From Desmodesmus armatus (Eukaryota > Chlorophyta > Chlorophyceae > Sphaeropleales > Scenedesmaceae): DNA of 64,000 nucleotides. A program made the translations under genes and the position numbers. The notes below the pieces were generated by a model that was not told the DNA's origin, made no database searches, and was given only the letters and a program-made list of their open reading frames with translations. Below, piece by piece: positions 23,901 through 35,669 of the stretch. How positions within the stretch are numbered: position 1 is the first letter of the stretch; each line of letters begins with the position of its first letter. Location of the stretch: positions 1-64,000 of the forward strand of contig VIIQ02000006.1 in the NCBI GenBank assembly GCA_007449985.2, written 5' to 3'.

Positions 23901-24692
23901 TTCAGCCCGCGTGTGCAGGTGGGCAGGGGGTGGCAGTGTGTGGCAACGAGTGGCGCAGTGCTGCTTGTTTGTGCACAATCCCCTACAAGTGTGCTGTGCG
24001 GAGTGCGGAATTTTGCGCGGTGATAGTTGCAGAACGTGCTGATGGTATTGCGGGTATCGCGTATGCTGCGACAGCATGCCGTCTCACACCGTCCTTGCTG
24101 CTGCTTTGTTGCTTACAGGTTGCGCTGCGGACCAACCAGCTAGGGGTGCTGTACTGGGAGGACAGCATCTCCCTGGCGGCGCTGCTGGCAGAGGATGGTA
24201 CCATTGATGGGCAGACCTTCCTGTCCACCTGGCGCACGCTGCCGCAGGAGCTGGTGCGCAAGCTGCCGCTGACCGTCAGCGACATTGAGGCAGCGAAGGC
24301 TAAGCTGCAGGCTGTCAACCTGTTCGTGCTGGCACACAGACCGGTAGGTGGCTGAGGCTTGCCTGAAAGTTGCGCTCAACTGTTGCTGATGCTCCCATTG
24401 GTGACTTGTGCTGTGGTTCCTGTGCATGAGTGTTTGATGCCTGTGGAGCTTTGCAGGCCGCTGCTTGATTCCCTCATGTTCTCAAGTGCCATGGCCATGG
24501 TTGCTGCTGCTGCAGGTGCCTGGCACTGGGCAGGACGCCTTGTACATCACTGGTCGCGTCGCAGATGTCACGCAAGTGCTGCTGGAGCTGCGGTTTGTGC
24601 GGGCCACACCAGGCATTGATGTCTCCTACAAGAGCGAGCGGCAGGATCTCGTGGATGCAGTTGTAGACGTCTTGCAATGGGCACTGACATAA
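17970..24692 (+). CDS. Beta-adaptin, large subunit of clathrin adaptor AP-1/AP-2
   Basis: Sixteen exons close exactly to 940 residues: 17970-18006, 18115-18356, 18463-18576, 18827-18931, 19152-19307, 19553-19678, 20054-20233, 20626-20775, 21132-21260, 21649-21840, 22164-22334, 22638-22871, 23055-23193, 23473-23918, 24119-24343, 24516-24692. The N-terminal trunk of HEAT-like helices is highly conserved ([55 protein letters not shown]). The hinge is Ala/Pro-rich with repeated DLLGG motifs. The C-terminal two-lobed appendage ends in [14 protein letters not shown]. Beta-adaptins build clathrin coats at the trans-Golgi (AP-1) or plasma membrane (AP-2). Plants and algae often use one type for both, and the sequence alone does not decide. 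The stop TAA lies 8 bases before a CACTA transposon. Confidence 0.96.
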
Positions 24693-24989
24693 GTGCCGCC
24701 CACTAGGCCGATGACCCCCTAACCCGGCTACCCCACCCCCTAGCCAGGCACTTCAGCTAGGGGGCGGGCCAGCCCCAGCTAGGGTGCCAACGGCCAGCTA
24801 ACCCTGGCTAACTGGGCCAGGGCGTGGCCACCCCTAGCCGGGGGCCGACCAGCCTTGGCCAAGGGTCACCATGGAGTTACATGTCAAACTGACTATTAAT
24901 TGAGCTGTACTGTGGTGAACGCTGCATGCTGGGGTGGTGTCCATCATAAGATGGTGCAACCAGCATGGAAGTGGGCCTGGGGCAGTTGT

Positions 24990-24994
24990 TGTAA
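24990..24994 (+). terminator. TGTAA poly(A) signal used by beta-adaptin (candidate)
   Basis: This is the first TGTAA after the beta-adaptin stop, 298 nt downstream. TGTAA is the usual green-algal poly(A) signal. It lies inside the transposon. Confidence 0.4.
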
Positions 24995-25537
24995 GGGTGC
25001 CACCATGACAGTGTCGTCATCATGACCAACATGTCGAGGGGCACTGCATGATGGTTGGCCGTGACGCCGCATGCATGCAACCGCCTGATGGTGTCGGGCC
25101 GGTGTTTGCTCACAAGTTCACAAGGAGGCAAAGTGAAAGGGTGGTGTGTTGGGGCCCCTGGCATGGCTAGCAATGCACGAGTGACCCTGCCACTGTAGCA
25201 GGCATCCTGATGCAGAATACACTGTCTGTGATGAGCCTTGCATTACATCCTTTCAGAAACCTGCTTTACAAACACCAAATCCTCAGGCAAGTGTTGCAGT
25301 GACAACACTGGCATCCACACCTGCAGTGTTCAACACTGTACCCCGTCACCTGTGTTTGTCAATCAGCACCGTTCTCCTGTGCCATATTGGCCCTTTGCAG
25401 CCATTCACAACCTATTGTCACAGCTAGACAGCTTTCTTTAGAGGCAGTGGCGTTGTCGGACCCCCCACCCAGGAGCTGTTTGCGGAGTCAAACGTGCATC
25501 AATCAATAACAGCCACACCTATAGCTATGTTGGGGCC

Positions 25538-25924
25538 CTAGGGCATGTTGCAGACCCTCCTCTCCATCAACTTGTCACGTTGTGGTCATCCTGATGCTCG
25601 CTGTCGTGCCTCAAGGTGCTGTTCAGCATCAACCACCTGCAGAACCTGCAGCGTTGTGCTTCTACCGGACTCGTCAGCCAGCAGGCTCCTTGCTAGAGTA
25701 TGCCTGGCTTCTGCATTGAGTCGCTTCTTGGCGTTTCAGGACGCTCGATAGGCCGTCAGTCCCCGTGAACGTCACAAATTGTTCAGATCATCATAGTCCT
25801 GTTCTGCTGTACGAAAGGTTATCAGCATGCAGGAGGCCGTCTGTCAGCTGAGCAGTGCGAGTTGATGGTACATAGGTGTTTGCACAAGCGGCGGGCGCTG
25901 GACCAGGCTGTCTTGTCTGCCCAG
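25538..25924 (-). pseudogene. Decayed coding frame interrupted only by TGA codons (transposon interior)
   Basis: A 129-codon minus-strand frame has protein-like composition (AKKRLNAEARHTLARSLLAD, STTLQVLQVVDAEQHLEARQ). It is broken by four internal stops, all TGA (25846, 25774, 25738, 25588), before a TAG at 25538-25540. TGA commonly arises from CGA by deamination of methylated CpG, so this fits a silenced, decaying transposon gene. No domain was recognised. Confidence 0.4.
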
Positions 25925-26290
25925 CATTCAACCGCCACAGAGAACACAGCAGTGATGCACCCTCCACAGGTGTGCTGAAGCATGGGGCGGGGGCTGGTGC
26001 CTTGGGTGTACGTCACTGCTTTCTCAGGGTCTGCATTTCAAGGTTTGGGTAGGGCTGGAAGTCATGACAGTCGCGCGAAGCAGCAGGAGTGCATGCCTAG
26101 CAGCTGGTTGAGTGTGAATGCAGTCCAGTGTGTTGGTTTGCAGTCAGGGTGATACCTATGACAGTCACTGAACTGATCATGTGTATGGAACCTGGCCTGT
26201 TGCAATGCTTACAGGAGATGCCAGAAGGTGTGCTTTTGCTGCTGCAGCCTTGGGCAGCTCACATTACACACCAGACCAGGGCTGTCGTCT

Positions 26291-27628
26291 ATGCCCAAAG
26301 CAGCCAATTTCGCAGGAGAAGGTAAGCTTGTAAGCTCATTGTGGAGCTGGCAGTGGTGTTTGACAAATCGCCTGTGTCGCTTGGGTGCCATGGGGCTGCA
26401 GTGCAACTGCGTATAAAGTTTACAGCTTCACATATGTAGCTATGCCAAGTCTGCCATGCACAGTACCTGCTTATGCTGAGGTAAGGTGGAGTGCGTGGTG
26501 CGATCCATGGTCAGCAAGGTTTGATCAGGAGAGTACTGCATGTTGTCACAGCTGTTGTGGCAATGCATGCACGTCCTGTCACATTGCTTACGGGCTGCTG
26601 CTGCTTTGCCCTCTGCAGCCAAGCAGCGCATTGAGCGCTTCAAGGACTACCGTGTGCCCAGATGATCTGTTGAAGATTCCTTCAGGGGCCTTCCAGGTGC
26701 CTACAAATTCCTGAAGGCTTGGTGTGAGCTGAACACAGTCAACAAGAGCAAGCACTCAGGCCATGTGGTTCAAGGCAATGCTGCACACCACAAAGGTGCA
26801 GACATGAGGTGAGGTGTGCTACAACCCGCATGACGTGTGCTGAAAGCATTGATGATAAGCTACAGTGCGGGTGACACGGCAGCAGCAGACTCTGCTGACT
26901 CTGCAGATCAGTTTTGACTGGCAGGAAGTGCCTGATTGTGCCACACTGTTGCACGTTTGCCAGGCCGGCTCTTCAGCCCTGTATCGCACTCTTCGTGCAT
27001 CATCTTCTGCATTCCAGCTCAAGCAGACATGCCCAAACATCTGGAAACTTTGCATGTACATCACCCATTGACTCAGCGGCTGCACTGACGGTTGTGCTTT
27101 CCTGCCATGTATGCCTGTCGGCCGCTGACACTGATCACAGGGATTCAAGGAAGACATGGCAGCTTCCATGACAAGCCTCAAAGTGTATTGTGATGGACTG
27201 CTGTTTCAGCAAGCCCGCCATACCGGCACCCAGTAGTCAACACAGCAGTGTCTTGGGAAGTTTTGGCAGTGCAGCCGCAGCGGCAGACAGTTGATGTAGG
27301 AGTTGTAATTGGTGGGCTGAATGCAGCGGTGGTGGCCGGCAGGCAGTTAGGGGCAGCCTATCTCCCTGTTGTTTGACACTTGTGGGAGATTTGAGCTGTG
27401 TGCTGGTGCCGGGAGTGGTTGTGAGTGCTGCGAATGCAGGTTGTCCTAATTTTGTTTTGCAACATGTGTTTGCAATTCACAACAGAAAGGGATCACAACG
27501 GGCTGGGCAGCAATGGCACTGCACCAATTGGTGCTGCTCTTTACTTGAGAGAGTCTGACTTCTTTACTGAAATTGCGGCACTATGTCAGCGGTTGCTGCC
27601 AAGTCACTACAAACCCAAGCAGGGCTAG
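26291..27628 (+). CDS. Possible multi-exon gene inside the CACTA element, unknown product (partial model)
   Basis: Three exons join in phase with consensus sites: 26291-26321 (MPKAANFAGE), 26619-26651 (AKQRIERFKDYR) and 26697-26808 (KFLKAWCELNTVNKSKHSGH, then HHKGADMR, then a GTGAGG donor). Further coding-like islands follow near 27140-27225 (GFKEDMAASMTSLKVYCDGL) and 27485-27628 (GSNGTAPIGAALYLRESDFF...LLPSHYKPKQG and stop), but I could not join them without guessing. The product is rich in Lys, Arg, His and Trp. I recognise no domain. It may be a transposon-encoded protein or a captured host fragment. The middle exons and the true 3' end are unresolved. Confidence 0.35.
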
Positions 27629-27968
27629 TCACAACAGACTCTTGAGTGCTCAACTGTCATTCTGGAGCAAGCGCATAGCACAAGCAGTGCCACAGCCGGC
27701 ATTGTTGCTAGGAGCGTTGTGCACAATGGCTGGCCATAGCTGGGCATACCCCAGCATTCATCACAGCCATAGCCAGCATCCACCAGAGACATAGCCAGCG
27801 CTGGCTGAGTGAGGCTGGGGCCACCCCTAGCCGGGGGTAGCTGCCCCAGCCGGACAACCCTGGCTAGGCTTGGGCTACCCTGAGTGATGTTTCATTTTGG
27901 CTAGGTAGCCAGCTACCCCGGGTCACTGGAAAAAGGGGTAGCCGGCTAGGGGGGGTGTCGGCCTAGTG

Positions 27969-28479
27969 ACGCGCCGTTGTGTTGACTGTGCGGCTTTCGG
28001 TTGCCGGTCAGTTGGACTCGTGACGTCACGAAGACGTGCCGTCCCGAGGTTGTGACGACTGTGTGACAAATCAAGCAGTCTGCACGGGAGAATTGTGCAC
28101 GAGCAACAGCGACTCGACATATCAGTGCATATATGACGTTTGCAGTCAGTCTTCTGAATTTCTGCGCATCGTGCAGTTGACTCAGGCCTTGTGTCTTGCG
28201 TACACTCTCGTTCTGCTCTTCGTAATTGTTGCTTTTTCGTGTTAATCTGGTCGACAAACGTCTTTTCACACGTACAAGTGCCCAGTGCGCTCGATCCTCC
28301 AGCCTCGAAGTCAAGAAACGCCTGCACAGCAGCAATACCAGCGCAACATCAGGGTCGCAAGCTTTCTGACAGGGTGTCCTTGAGAGTTTCTTGGGGTCAG
28401 CACATACAGTTATTGCTGTAGGTACAGCAGGGCCACCCAGCAACAGCCGCAGCAAGCCAGTGCAGGGCAGCTGGATTAG
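27969..28479. promoter_or_regulatory. P450 upstream region between the transposon and the start codon
   Basis: These 511 bases form the upstream region of the P450 gene. A short frame at 28036-28245 ends in a hydrophobic stretch (LCLAYTLVLLFVIVAF), but I could not link it to the P450 by splice sites. No TATA box was recognised. Confidence 0.4.
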
Positions 28480-31400
28480 ATGTCCCTGGGCGCAAGTGAA
28501 GAGGTCCGCTTCTATGGAAATCTCATCAAAAACAACATGTTTGGGCGAAAGTATGACCTGTACAAGATCCCTGGGCCTCCTGGCTACTACCTGGCAGGTG
28601 AACATGGCTCAAGCACCACCAGGGAGTGGATGTGACTGCTCGGCTTATCGCAGCTGCTTGCCTGATCGCAGCTGCATGAGAAGCGCTGCTAACAGCCTGT
28701 GGCTCCACCTTGCAAAAGCTTGGCTGTTTACTGCTGAGTCCGCGTTGTGCTTGGGTGACAACAGCCTGCGCTGGCCTCTCAATGCATTGCCACAAGTCTC
28801 ATCTGTCGTTGTGCCACCCTGCCAGGCCACATACCCCACTTGCTGAGGCACGACTACCACATCCAAGCGTTGGAGTGGGCCAACAAGTATGGTGGCATCT
28901 GCCGCTTCAGCCTTGGAGGGCAGCACATCATCCTCGTGTCTGGTGAGCAGGCAATGCAGACAGTCATTGAGTCATCAATGCGCCATCACGGCACAAGCCC
29001 TGTTGAGGGGCCTTGGGCAAGCCTTGCCTCGAGGCTTGTTGGAAAAGCACTTGCATGAACAGCAGCACATGAAGGTGTAAGCCCTTGGCCTCTTGGATGT
29101 CATGGCAGGCTTGTGACTGTGTTCCACTGTCATGGCATTCAATGCTGTGGAACGTGCATTGTCGACACATCTTGGATTCCCTCAAGTCACTTCAACACAA
29201 GGCTGCCGCAATGATGTCAGCTGCACATGCATGGTGTGCTGCTGCCAGGATGCTATTACGTCGGTGCCTGCGTGTTCAGTTGTGTCTGTCAGTCCAGCTT
29301 GCGTGCCTGCTTGCTCACTAATTCCCTGCTGGCTGCTGTACAAATCCTGTGTGTCCCTACTAATCTCACCCAGATCCTGCCCTGGTTGGCCGCATTCTGG
29401 GGAGGGGCCCTGGCAGCCTGCCCCGCAAGTGCATTGGCTACCAGTTCTTTGACCTGGCGACAAACCAGTAAGCTTTGCGGTCGTTGCTGGCAACCCTGCA
29501 TGCAAGCTTCAGCATGGCGCATTGACAGCAAGCACTTCACAGTGACCCGGCGGAGTTTGAACAGGCCAGCAACCTCACGCAGACGGCTCAGCCGGTGACG
29601 GTCAACAATGATGGGACTGGTTTGGGGTGCCAAGCACCATGGGCAGAAACATGTCTATGGGTGCCAGGAACTGACAGCAGTATATTTGACTAGGGCGCTT
29701 TCAGCAGCTCACAAGTGTATGATCCCTGGCTACAGACACTGCTGCTGCTGATGCAAGCAACATATCAGACAAAGCTTTTTCGTGCATTGCTGTTGCTGCA
29801 GCTTGGGCAAGCGCTCCTTCTTCACCACCACTGATGAGGAACAGTGGTCACTCATCCGCAAGGGCACTGCTCAGGCCTTCTCACAGACCAACATCAGGTG
29901 ACTAATGCACACACTGTATTACATGCGTAGTATTGGGACTCAGGGGTCGAGCCAGCTGAAGCCCCCACATGCATATCATGTGTGCACGTGGAATGTCAGA
30001 AAGTGTGCCGGCATGGTGCAACCACACACCACAGGCCACTACGCAGCCCTGCATGGCGTGCTAAAGATTGCTTCGAGCACCTTAAAGCTTGTTGAGCCCC
30101 TTGAAACTTTGCACCGGTGGCTAAGGAGCAATTGCTCCTTGCAAGCCGGTGACACCCGTACTGGCTGCACCAGCACAGCTGCAGGGTCGAACTCTGTCTG
30201 TGCAGGCGCCTGCGGCCGGCTGCATAGCACAAGCAGCATAGTAGCTGCAGAGTGTGCACTGCATGCACCTGTTGCCACCATTTTCACAGCTCATTGTGTG
30301 CATGTTGCGCAGGCGGTACTTCACGTGTGCGCTGAAGCACGCACAGGAGCTGGCTGAGCAGGTGAAGATCACGTCAAAGCGAGACAAGGCGGGAACAGTG
30401 GAGATGCAGGAGCAGGTGGGTGTGCTGACACTGCCGAACTGCACCCATAAATTATCTGTTTCAAGTGTAGTACACAGTAGTGGTGGTGACATATCTGTGC
30501 CAGTGATGGTATCTGCCAATCAGCTGTGTGTACGCAGTGTAGAACCTCTGCAGCTTGAGCTGTACAACAGCCGGAACGCTCACTGAGGCACAATGCATGC
30601 ATGTGGAGTGGTACCAGCAGAACTATGACAAGCGCATGCAGTGGTAGCAGCAGCACTATTCAAGTGCAGGCCGTCAGTCAGCAGGCGTATCGGCTGCCGC
30701 GTCGTGCAGTACATCATTTCAATGAGCTTGGTGTGGTGGCTGCGCAGAATAGAACAAATATGTGATGTGGCTGCCACCAACTGCTGCACGGCGTGCATGC
30801 CGGCTGTTCACCCTGTTGGCGCGAAGCCTCGGGACTCCACATGCTCAAAGACTGTGTGCTTGGTGGCATGCAGGTTGAGATGATGCTGCTGGATGTGTTC
30901 CTGGAGGGGCTGTTTGAAATGGACCTAAGGCGCGTCAACAGTGAGGAGGTGAGCAGCACACGCACCGCAAGCTTGACTAAATGACTGTGACGGTCACAAG
31001 AACAACTAGCAGCACAACGCTGTCGTGTCCAAAATCAGGCAGCAACTGCAGCCTCCTTTTTCATTGAGCCGGTGACCTGAGTCGGAGGCCCATGGCACTG
31101 ATTAGTGTCTTATAAGTGTCTTATAAGACATGCACAAGCGGTATGCTGCAGTTGTAACCAATGCACATCATGCATGCACTGTGGGGTTGCTGCACCATTG
31201 CTACCCAGTGTTACTGGCACCAGACGAACTGCTTGAAAGCCATCCTGTTGCTTGACGGCAGGCCTTGCATGGGCTGCACTGGATGCTGCACTGCCGCAGT
31301 GGCTGTTGAGACTGATTGTCAGTCGCTGCTCGTGTCCTGCAGGTTGGTCATGCCATGAACACTGTGCTGGAGGAGGCCAATGAGCGCATCAAGTTCCCAC

Positions 31401-34160
31401 TCAGGAAGCTCTTCATCAACTTCTTCAGCCCCAGCGTGAGTGAAGTTCATTGGTGGAATTGCTTGCATATGCGCATTGAGCTTACAGAGAAAGTGTAGCT
31501 GTGCTTGAAGCAGGGTTAACACCTCTTCTCCTGCGTCTCGACTAGAGACAGGCTTGATAGACTTGATAGCCTGACAATGGTTGAATGCCAAATGCTGCCC
31601 TGCTTTGTTAGCAAAGCTTTGTTAACACAATGTACGTTGTGTTGTGCTGTGCAGTGGTCCTACAAGGTCTGGAAGTCCCAGCACGTGCTTGGCAGCCTGT
31701 ATGAGCGCATCTATGACATGATACGCGCCCGTGGTGTGCCACCAGCTGACGAGACCGTGCTGTGGGCCTGCCTGGCACGCCTCAAGGACCCAACCACAGG
31801 TGAGGGGAAAGTGGATGGCCTTCTGCTTTGTCGTGCTTGCTGACTGGCTGATGCAGCAGCATGATGCAGTGCTGAAGTGTGATGCTGCGCATCTTACTAC
31901 TGCTCAGCAGAAGTGGCACTTTGTTCCTGTGTGTAATGATTGGGTTTCATCAGTCTGACAAAAGCAGGCAGCTGAGCAGTGCGCATATCTCAGCTATTTT
32001 GGAAAGTGTTGCATCGGCAAATGCCACGACACACAAGTGCTGACACTGCCGGTTGTGTTGCTGCAGGCTTGCCCCTGACCAAGGAGCAGCTGCTGCCTGA
32101 GATCGGTGCCTTCATCCTGGCAGGCTTTGACACATCCAGCCACACCATCGCATGGTGCCTGTGAGTGACTGCAGGCCGCTTTGCGGTGCACCCTACGAGC
32201 TATAATGCATTGTGCCTGGCCCATGCAGCCTGCAGCTGTGCAGCTTGAGGTTGGGTAAGAGAGGGCATGGTCCCAAGCGCAGTGAGCACTGCAGGTGGCA
32301 CACAACCTGCGATTGCACTCTGGCATGCAGGCAGGATACCTGTACAGTGCCCTGCTGTGCCGACAGTGCTGCTAGCAAAGTGTGCTGGCGCAAGTTTGGG
32401 TGTGCAGGCTGTGAGCGAGTGAAGTTAATCGAATGCCTGACATGCCGTTGCTGTCCTGCCTGCAGGTTCAACATTGCTGCGCACCCTGATGTGCAGCGCC
32501 GCATCAAGAGCGAGCTGGGGGCCGCAGGACTGCTGCACCAGGGACAGGTGAGTGTTCAAGAATGGCATTCGGGTGTCAGTTGCCACCGTACAGTACGCAC
32601 TATGGCAGTACAGTCACTGTATGTGACATCATGATCAGTACAGTGTGGTTTTCAGCCTTCACAACAGTTTACACAGGGGCACTGCCATCCTGCCTGTATG
32701 AAACACTATCGGTGCTGACGACAGCAGCAGCAATGTTCGCCATCCTTTCTGCACCTTCAACCTCTCTGCAGGGCAACTGTGTGACTCCGCGGCAGCTGGC
32801 ATACGAGGACCTTCCCCGGCTGACATACCTCAATGCTGTCATTGATGAGACCATGCGGCTGTTCCCTGTGGCAGCCACAGGGTCAGTGCGGTGAGTGGCG
32901 GCTGTGTGCTGACAGTGTGCTGAGTTTGTAGTTACACACAAAATGCCGCAGCAGGGGTCGGTAGGGGATCAGGACACAGACTAGGGGGGGGGGCCAACCT
33001 TGCATAGTTCACAACATTCCTGTGCTTGTCGAGCCACATAGCTCAATGTGTATGATTCGTCCCTTACATGTTGCTGCTGCTGTGCTGCTATGCTGTTCTG
33101 CAGTGAGACCACTGCAGTGACAGAGATTGGGCCGTACAAGGTGCCTGAGGGCATTGTGGTGTGGCCCATGATCTACGCCCTGCAGAACAGCATCCACAAC
33201 TGGGAGGACCCAGAGGACTTCAACCCAGTGAGTCACACACACCAGTGCCAGCCTGACAAGCGGCCCTGCACTCAATTCACAGTAGCAGAACCCTCACGTA
33301 TGTTACAGCCAAATGTAGTTTGGTCAAACAGCTGCTTCCAACTGCACAGCACAGGAACATCTTATGACTCTCCACCAGTCAATTGGCCCTGACCCTGATT
33401 AGGTGATCATCTCTACCTGATCCTACTTGACCCTGTCCCCCACCCTGATCCCAACTCCGTCTGGTCCCGCCCTGCCTGTGCTGCCCTCAGGACCGCTGGC
33501 TGGAGAACCGTGAGTGTGGCTACGTGCAGGGTGCTGAGCTCTCTGAGGGGGAGCGCCGCATCAAACGCTTTGCACCCTTCTCTGACGGCATCAAGAACTG
33601 CCTGGGCCAGGTGAGGGGACAGCCAGTGTCTTTCAAATACAAGTACGCATAGTATGTGTTTGTGCTTGGATGGCCACTCAAGTGGGGTGCTGGTAGCAAC
33701 CTTCTCAAGGGAGGGGGCATGCAAGGGGGCATGCAGGGCACACTGCTGTCATGTACCATCTTCCTGCGAGCCTCAGAAGCTGTCTTTCTGCCCAGTTTGC
33801 TGGTTGCAACTGCCCTGTCCGCATTCAATGCATCCAATGCCCTGTTGCTCACCTGTTCCGCTGGAATGCACCCCCACCCCCTCTGTTATCCTGTCTCAGG
33901 CTCTGGGCATCATGGAGGTCCGCACTGTGCTGGCCACCCTACTGGGACGCTTCTGGTTTGACCTGGCCCCCAGCATGGGCAAGCCCGCCCAGGTGCGCAA
34001 GAACCAGACCATTGCCCTCACACTCAAGATGAGTGAGGGGCTGCGGCTCATCGCTACTGCACACCAGGATGAGGAGAAGGCAGCAGCAGCAGCAGCCGGT
34101 GGGCGTGGCAGGTTGTCACGAGCTCCCTCAGCGCGTGCGCCCTCAGGACCCCTCAATTGA
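28480..34160 (+). CDS. Cytochrome P450 monooxygenase
   Basis: Fourteen exons close in frame to 546 residues: 28480-28597, 28826-28942, 29374-29467, 29802-29897, 30313-30415, 30874-30948, 31343-31435, 31655-31799, 32067-32160, 32466-32547, 32772-32890, 33104-33227, 33491-33610, 33900-34160. Landmarks in order: proline-rich hinge (YKIPGPPGYY), C-helix region (EEQWSLIRKGTAQAFS), I-helix oxygen site AGFDTSSHT, K-helix ETMR (ExxR), EDFNPDRW, and the haem loop FSDGIKNCLG with the Cys ligand. The haem loop has Lys where most P450s have Arg. No N-terminal membrane anchor is encoded before the hinge, so either an upstream exon is missed or the enzyme is not anchored there. Substrate and CYP family cannot be told. 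The C terminus has an Ala run. Confidence 0.9.
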
Positions 34161-35338
34161 GGCTGCAGCAGCAGCCAGTGGGCGTGGCCGGGCGGCAGCA
34201 CGGGCCCCTCAACAGAAGCTGCAGCAGCGGCCAGCATCTCTGCGTCATGATGAAGCAGTGAGTGGTGCTGGCAGATCTTGAGAGTTGGGCGGGGTAGTTG
34301 CGCATGTCGGTCGTTGGATGTCGTTGTGTGACCACATCACAAGTTGATAATGGCAGGGGGCTTGCCAGTGGTGGGTCAAGCTGAGAGTTGGCTCGGGGTT
34401 GAATTGGAGCCTAGGCTGTGGGTGTCTTAGATTGCCTTGCTGTGGTTTGGTTGCATTGCATGTATCCTAATCCAAGTTGTGGGGAGCTGCGCATGTTGCA
34501 TGAGAGATTGTGCTGGGTTGGTCTGTGGGCTGCTGATGGTCCTTGCAGCTGTTGGGTACAGACATGTCTGTACATGTACATGTCTTCAGCACACATGCCA
34601 GTTGCGTTGCTTGCAGTTGTGCACACTGTGGTCAGCAGGCAGGTACCAGTGGCCGGCACAAATGAGGCTGGGAATGTTGCGGTGGGGCTGGTGTGCACTG
34701 ATTATGTATCACAACCAGGTCGCCAGCCCCGAGCTTTGGTAGTCAATCACTATGTCCCCAGCAGGGGCCTTGCAAGGGGCCTCAGTTGAGTAAAGCTGTA
34801 TGGTTGCTTGCAGGGGTTCGCCCCCACAACTATGCCCCCCCCCTGTCACTCAAACTGCAGGTCACCCGGGGAGATCCTGTGTGTGCACGTGTTTGGCACA
34901 CCTGAGCCAAGGTGCAAATGCCAGACACGTTTGCAGAACTGCAGTGTTGAGGGAGATTTGAATGCTCTTCAGGTGATGTGTCGTAGGGCAATCGTGCAGT
35001 TGCTGCTGCAATGCAGCAATGCACTTAGCAGTGTGCCGCGCCAGCCCATCAAACTCAGTTGAGCGTGCTGGGAATTGTTAGGCTGTACATTGAGTGTGGT
35101 GGTCAGGCAGCATCTTGTGCCATAAGTCCTTGTAAACTACTAGGGTGCCCCCACTTCTTCATTTGTAGGGGGGCATGGCAATTGTAGGCTTGTTGGGGGT
35201 GATGTGTGATTGATTGCATGTGTACTTGGCTTGGGTGTGTTGACATGTGATTTTCAACTGTCTCCCAGTGTGGATGGGGTTGGGTGTGTGAGCAGCCGGT
35301 GCAGTTGTTTGAACCTCCTCATCACAGTGACCCCCCCA

Positions 35339-35381
35339 TTACTACTACTACTACTACTACTGCTACTACTACTACTACTAA
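35339..35381. repeat. (ACT)n microsatellite
   Basis: About 14 near-perfect ACT units with one TGC interruption. Confidence 0.95.
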
Positions 35382-35439
35382 ACTGGGTCAGGGCCACGCC
35401 TGACCGCCCTTTCTGGAGCCAAACTAGGCTCATAGGGCA

Positions 35440-35444
35440 TTACA
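35440..35444 (-). terminator. TGTAA poly(A) signal of the BPL_N gene
   Basis: TTACA on the plus strand, reading TGTAA on the minus strand, 226 nt past the TGA stop. Confidence 0.5.
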
Positions 35445-35669
35445 AGCGTTGTGGTTGGTATCCCTGTTGCATGCTTGTGTGGGGTAGTTGTGCAGCACAA
35501 GCCCCTGTTACTGTTGGCATGTTGCAGTTGTGCTTTGTAACCAAGTAGTACAAGCAAAGCTCAACAATGACCCAGCCCCAGCTGCAAAACAAGTGGAGGC
35601 CATGGCTCGACACAGCATGCATGCTGCTGGTGGCAAATTTTCAAGGCAGGCCAAAGGGCGCCAGCGCAG

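Larger units (their letters stand above)
24701..27968. mobile_element. CACTA (EnSpm)-type DNA transposon, 3.27 kb
   Basis: The ends are CACTAGGCCGA (24701) and TCGGCCTAGTG (27968), the CACTA...TAGTG signature. Imperfect terminal inverted repeats of about 35 bp continue through CCCCCTA and GGCTACCC. Subterminal blocks of about 170 bp at both ends are full of short GC-rich repeats of the CTAGCC(A/G)GG / GGCTAGGG kind (24720-24870 and 27790-27950), typical of this superfamily. I see no matching 2-3-bp target duplication (GCC on the left, ACG on the right). No known transposase domain was recognised inside. The interior carries a possible spliced plus-strand gene and a decayed minus-strand frame. 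The element lies between the beta-adaptin stop and the P450 promoter. Confidence 0.72.
34161..35669. other. Spacer between convergent P450 and BPL_N genes
   Basis: About 1.5 kb holding both 3' UTRs. Just after the P450 stop a CAGCAGCCAGTGGGCGTGG-like segment of the last exon is repeated. An (ACT)n microsatellite lies at 35339-35381. No gene was seen. Confidence 0.6.

Noticed and set aside
24693..24711. Search for a target-site duplication of the CACTA element
   Set aside because: Flanks GCC (left) and ACG (right of 27968) do not match, so no duplication is claimed.
29542..29690. DPAEFEQASNLTQ frame considered as an extra P450 exon
   Set aside because: It does not fit the phase between exons 3 and 4, which join directly as ATNHLGKRSFF. 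At most it is a remnant.
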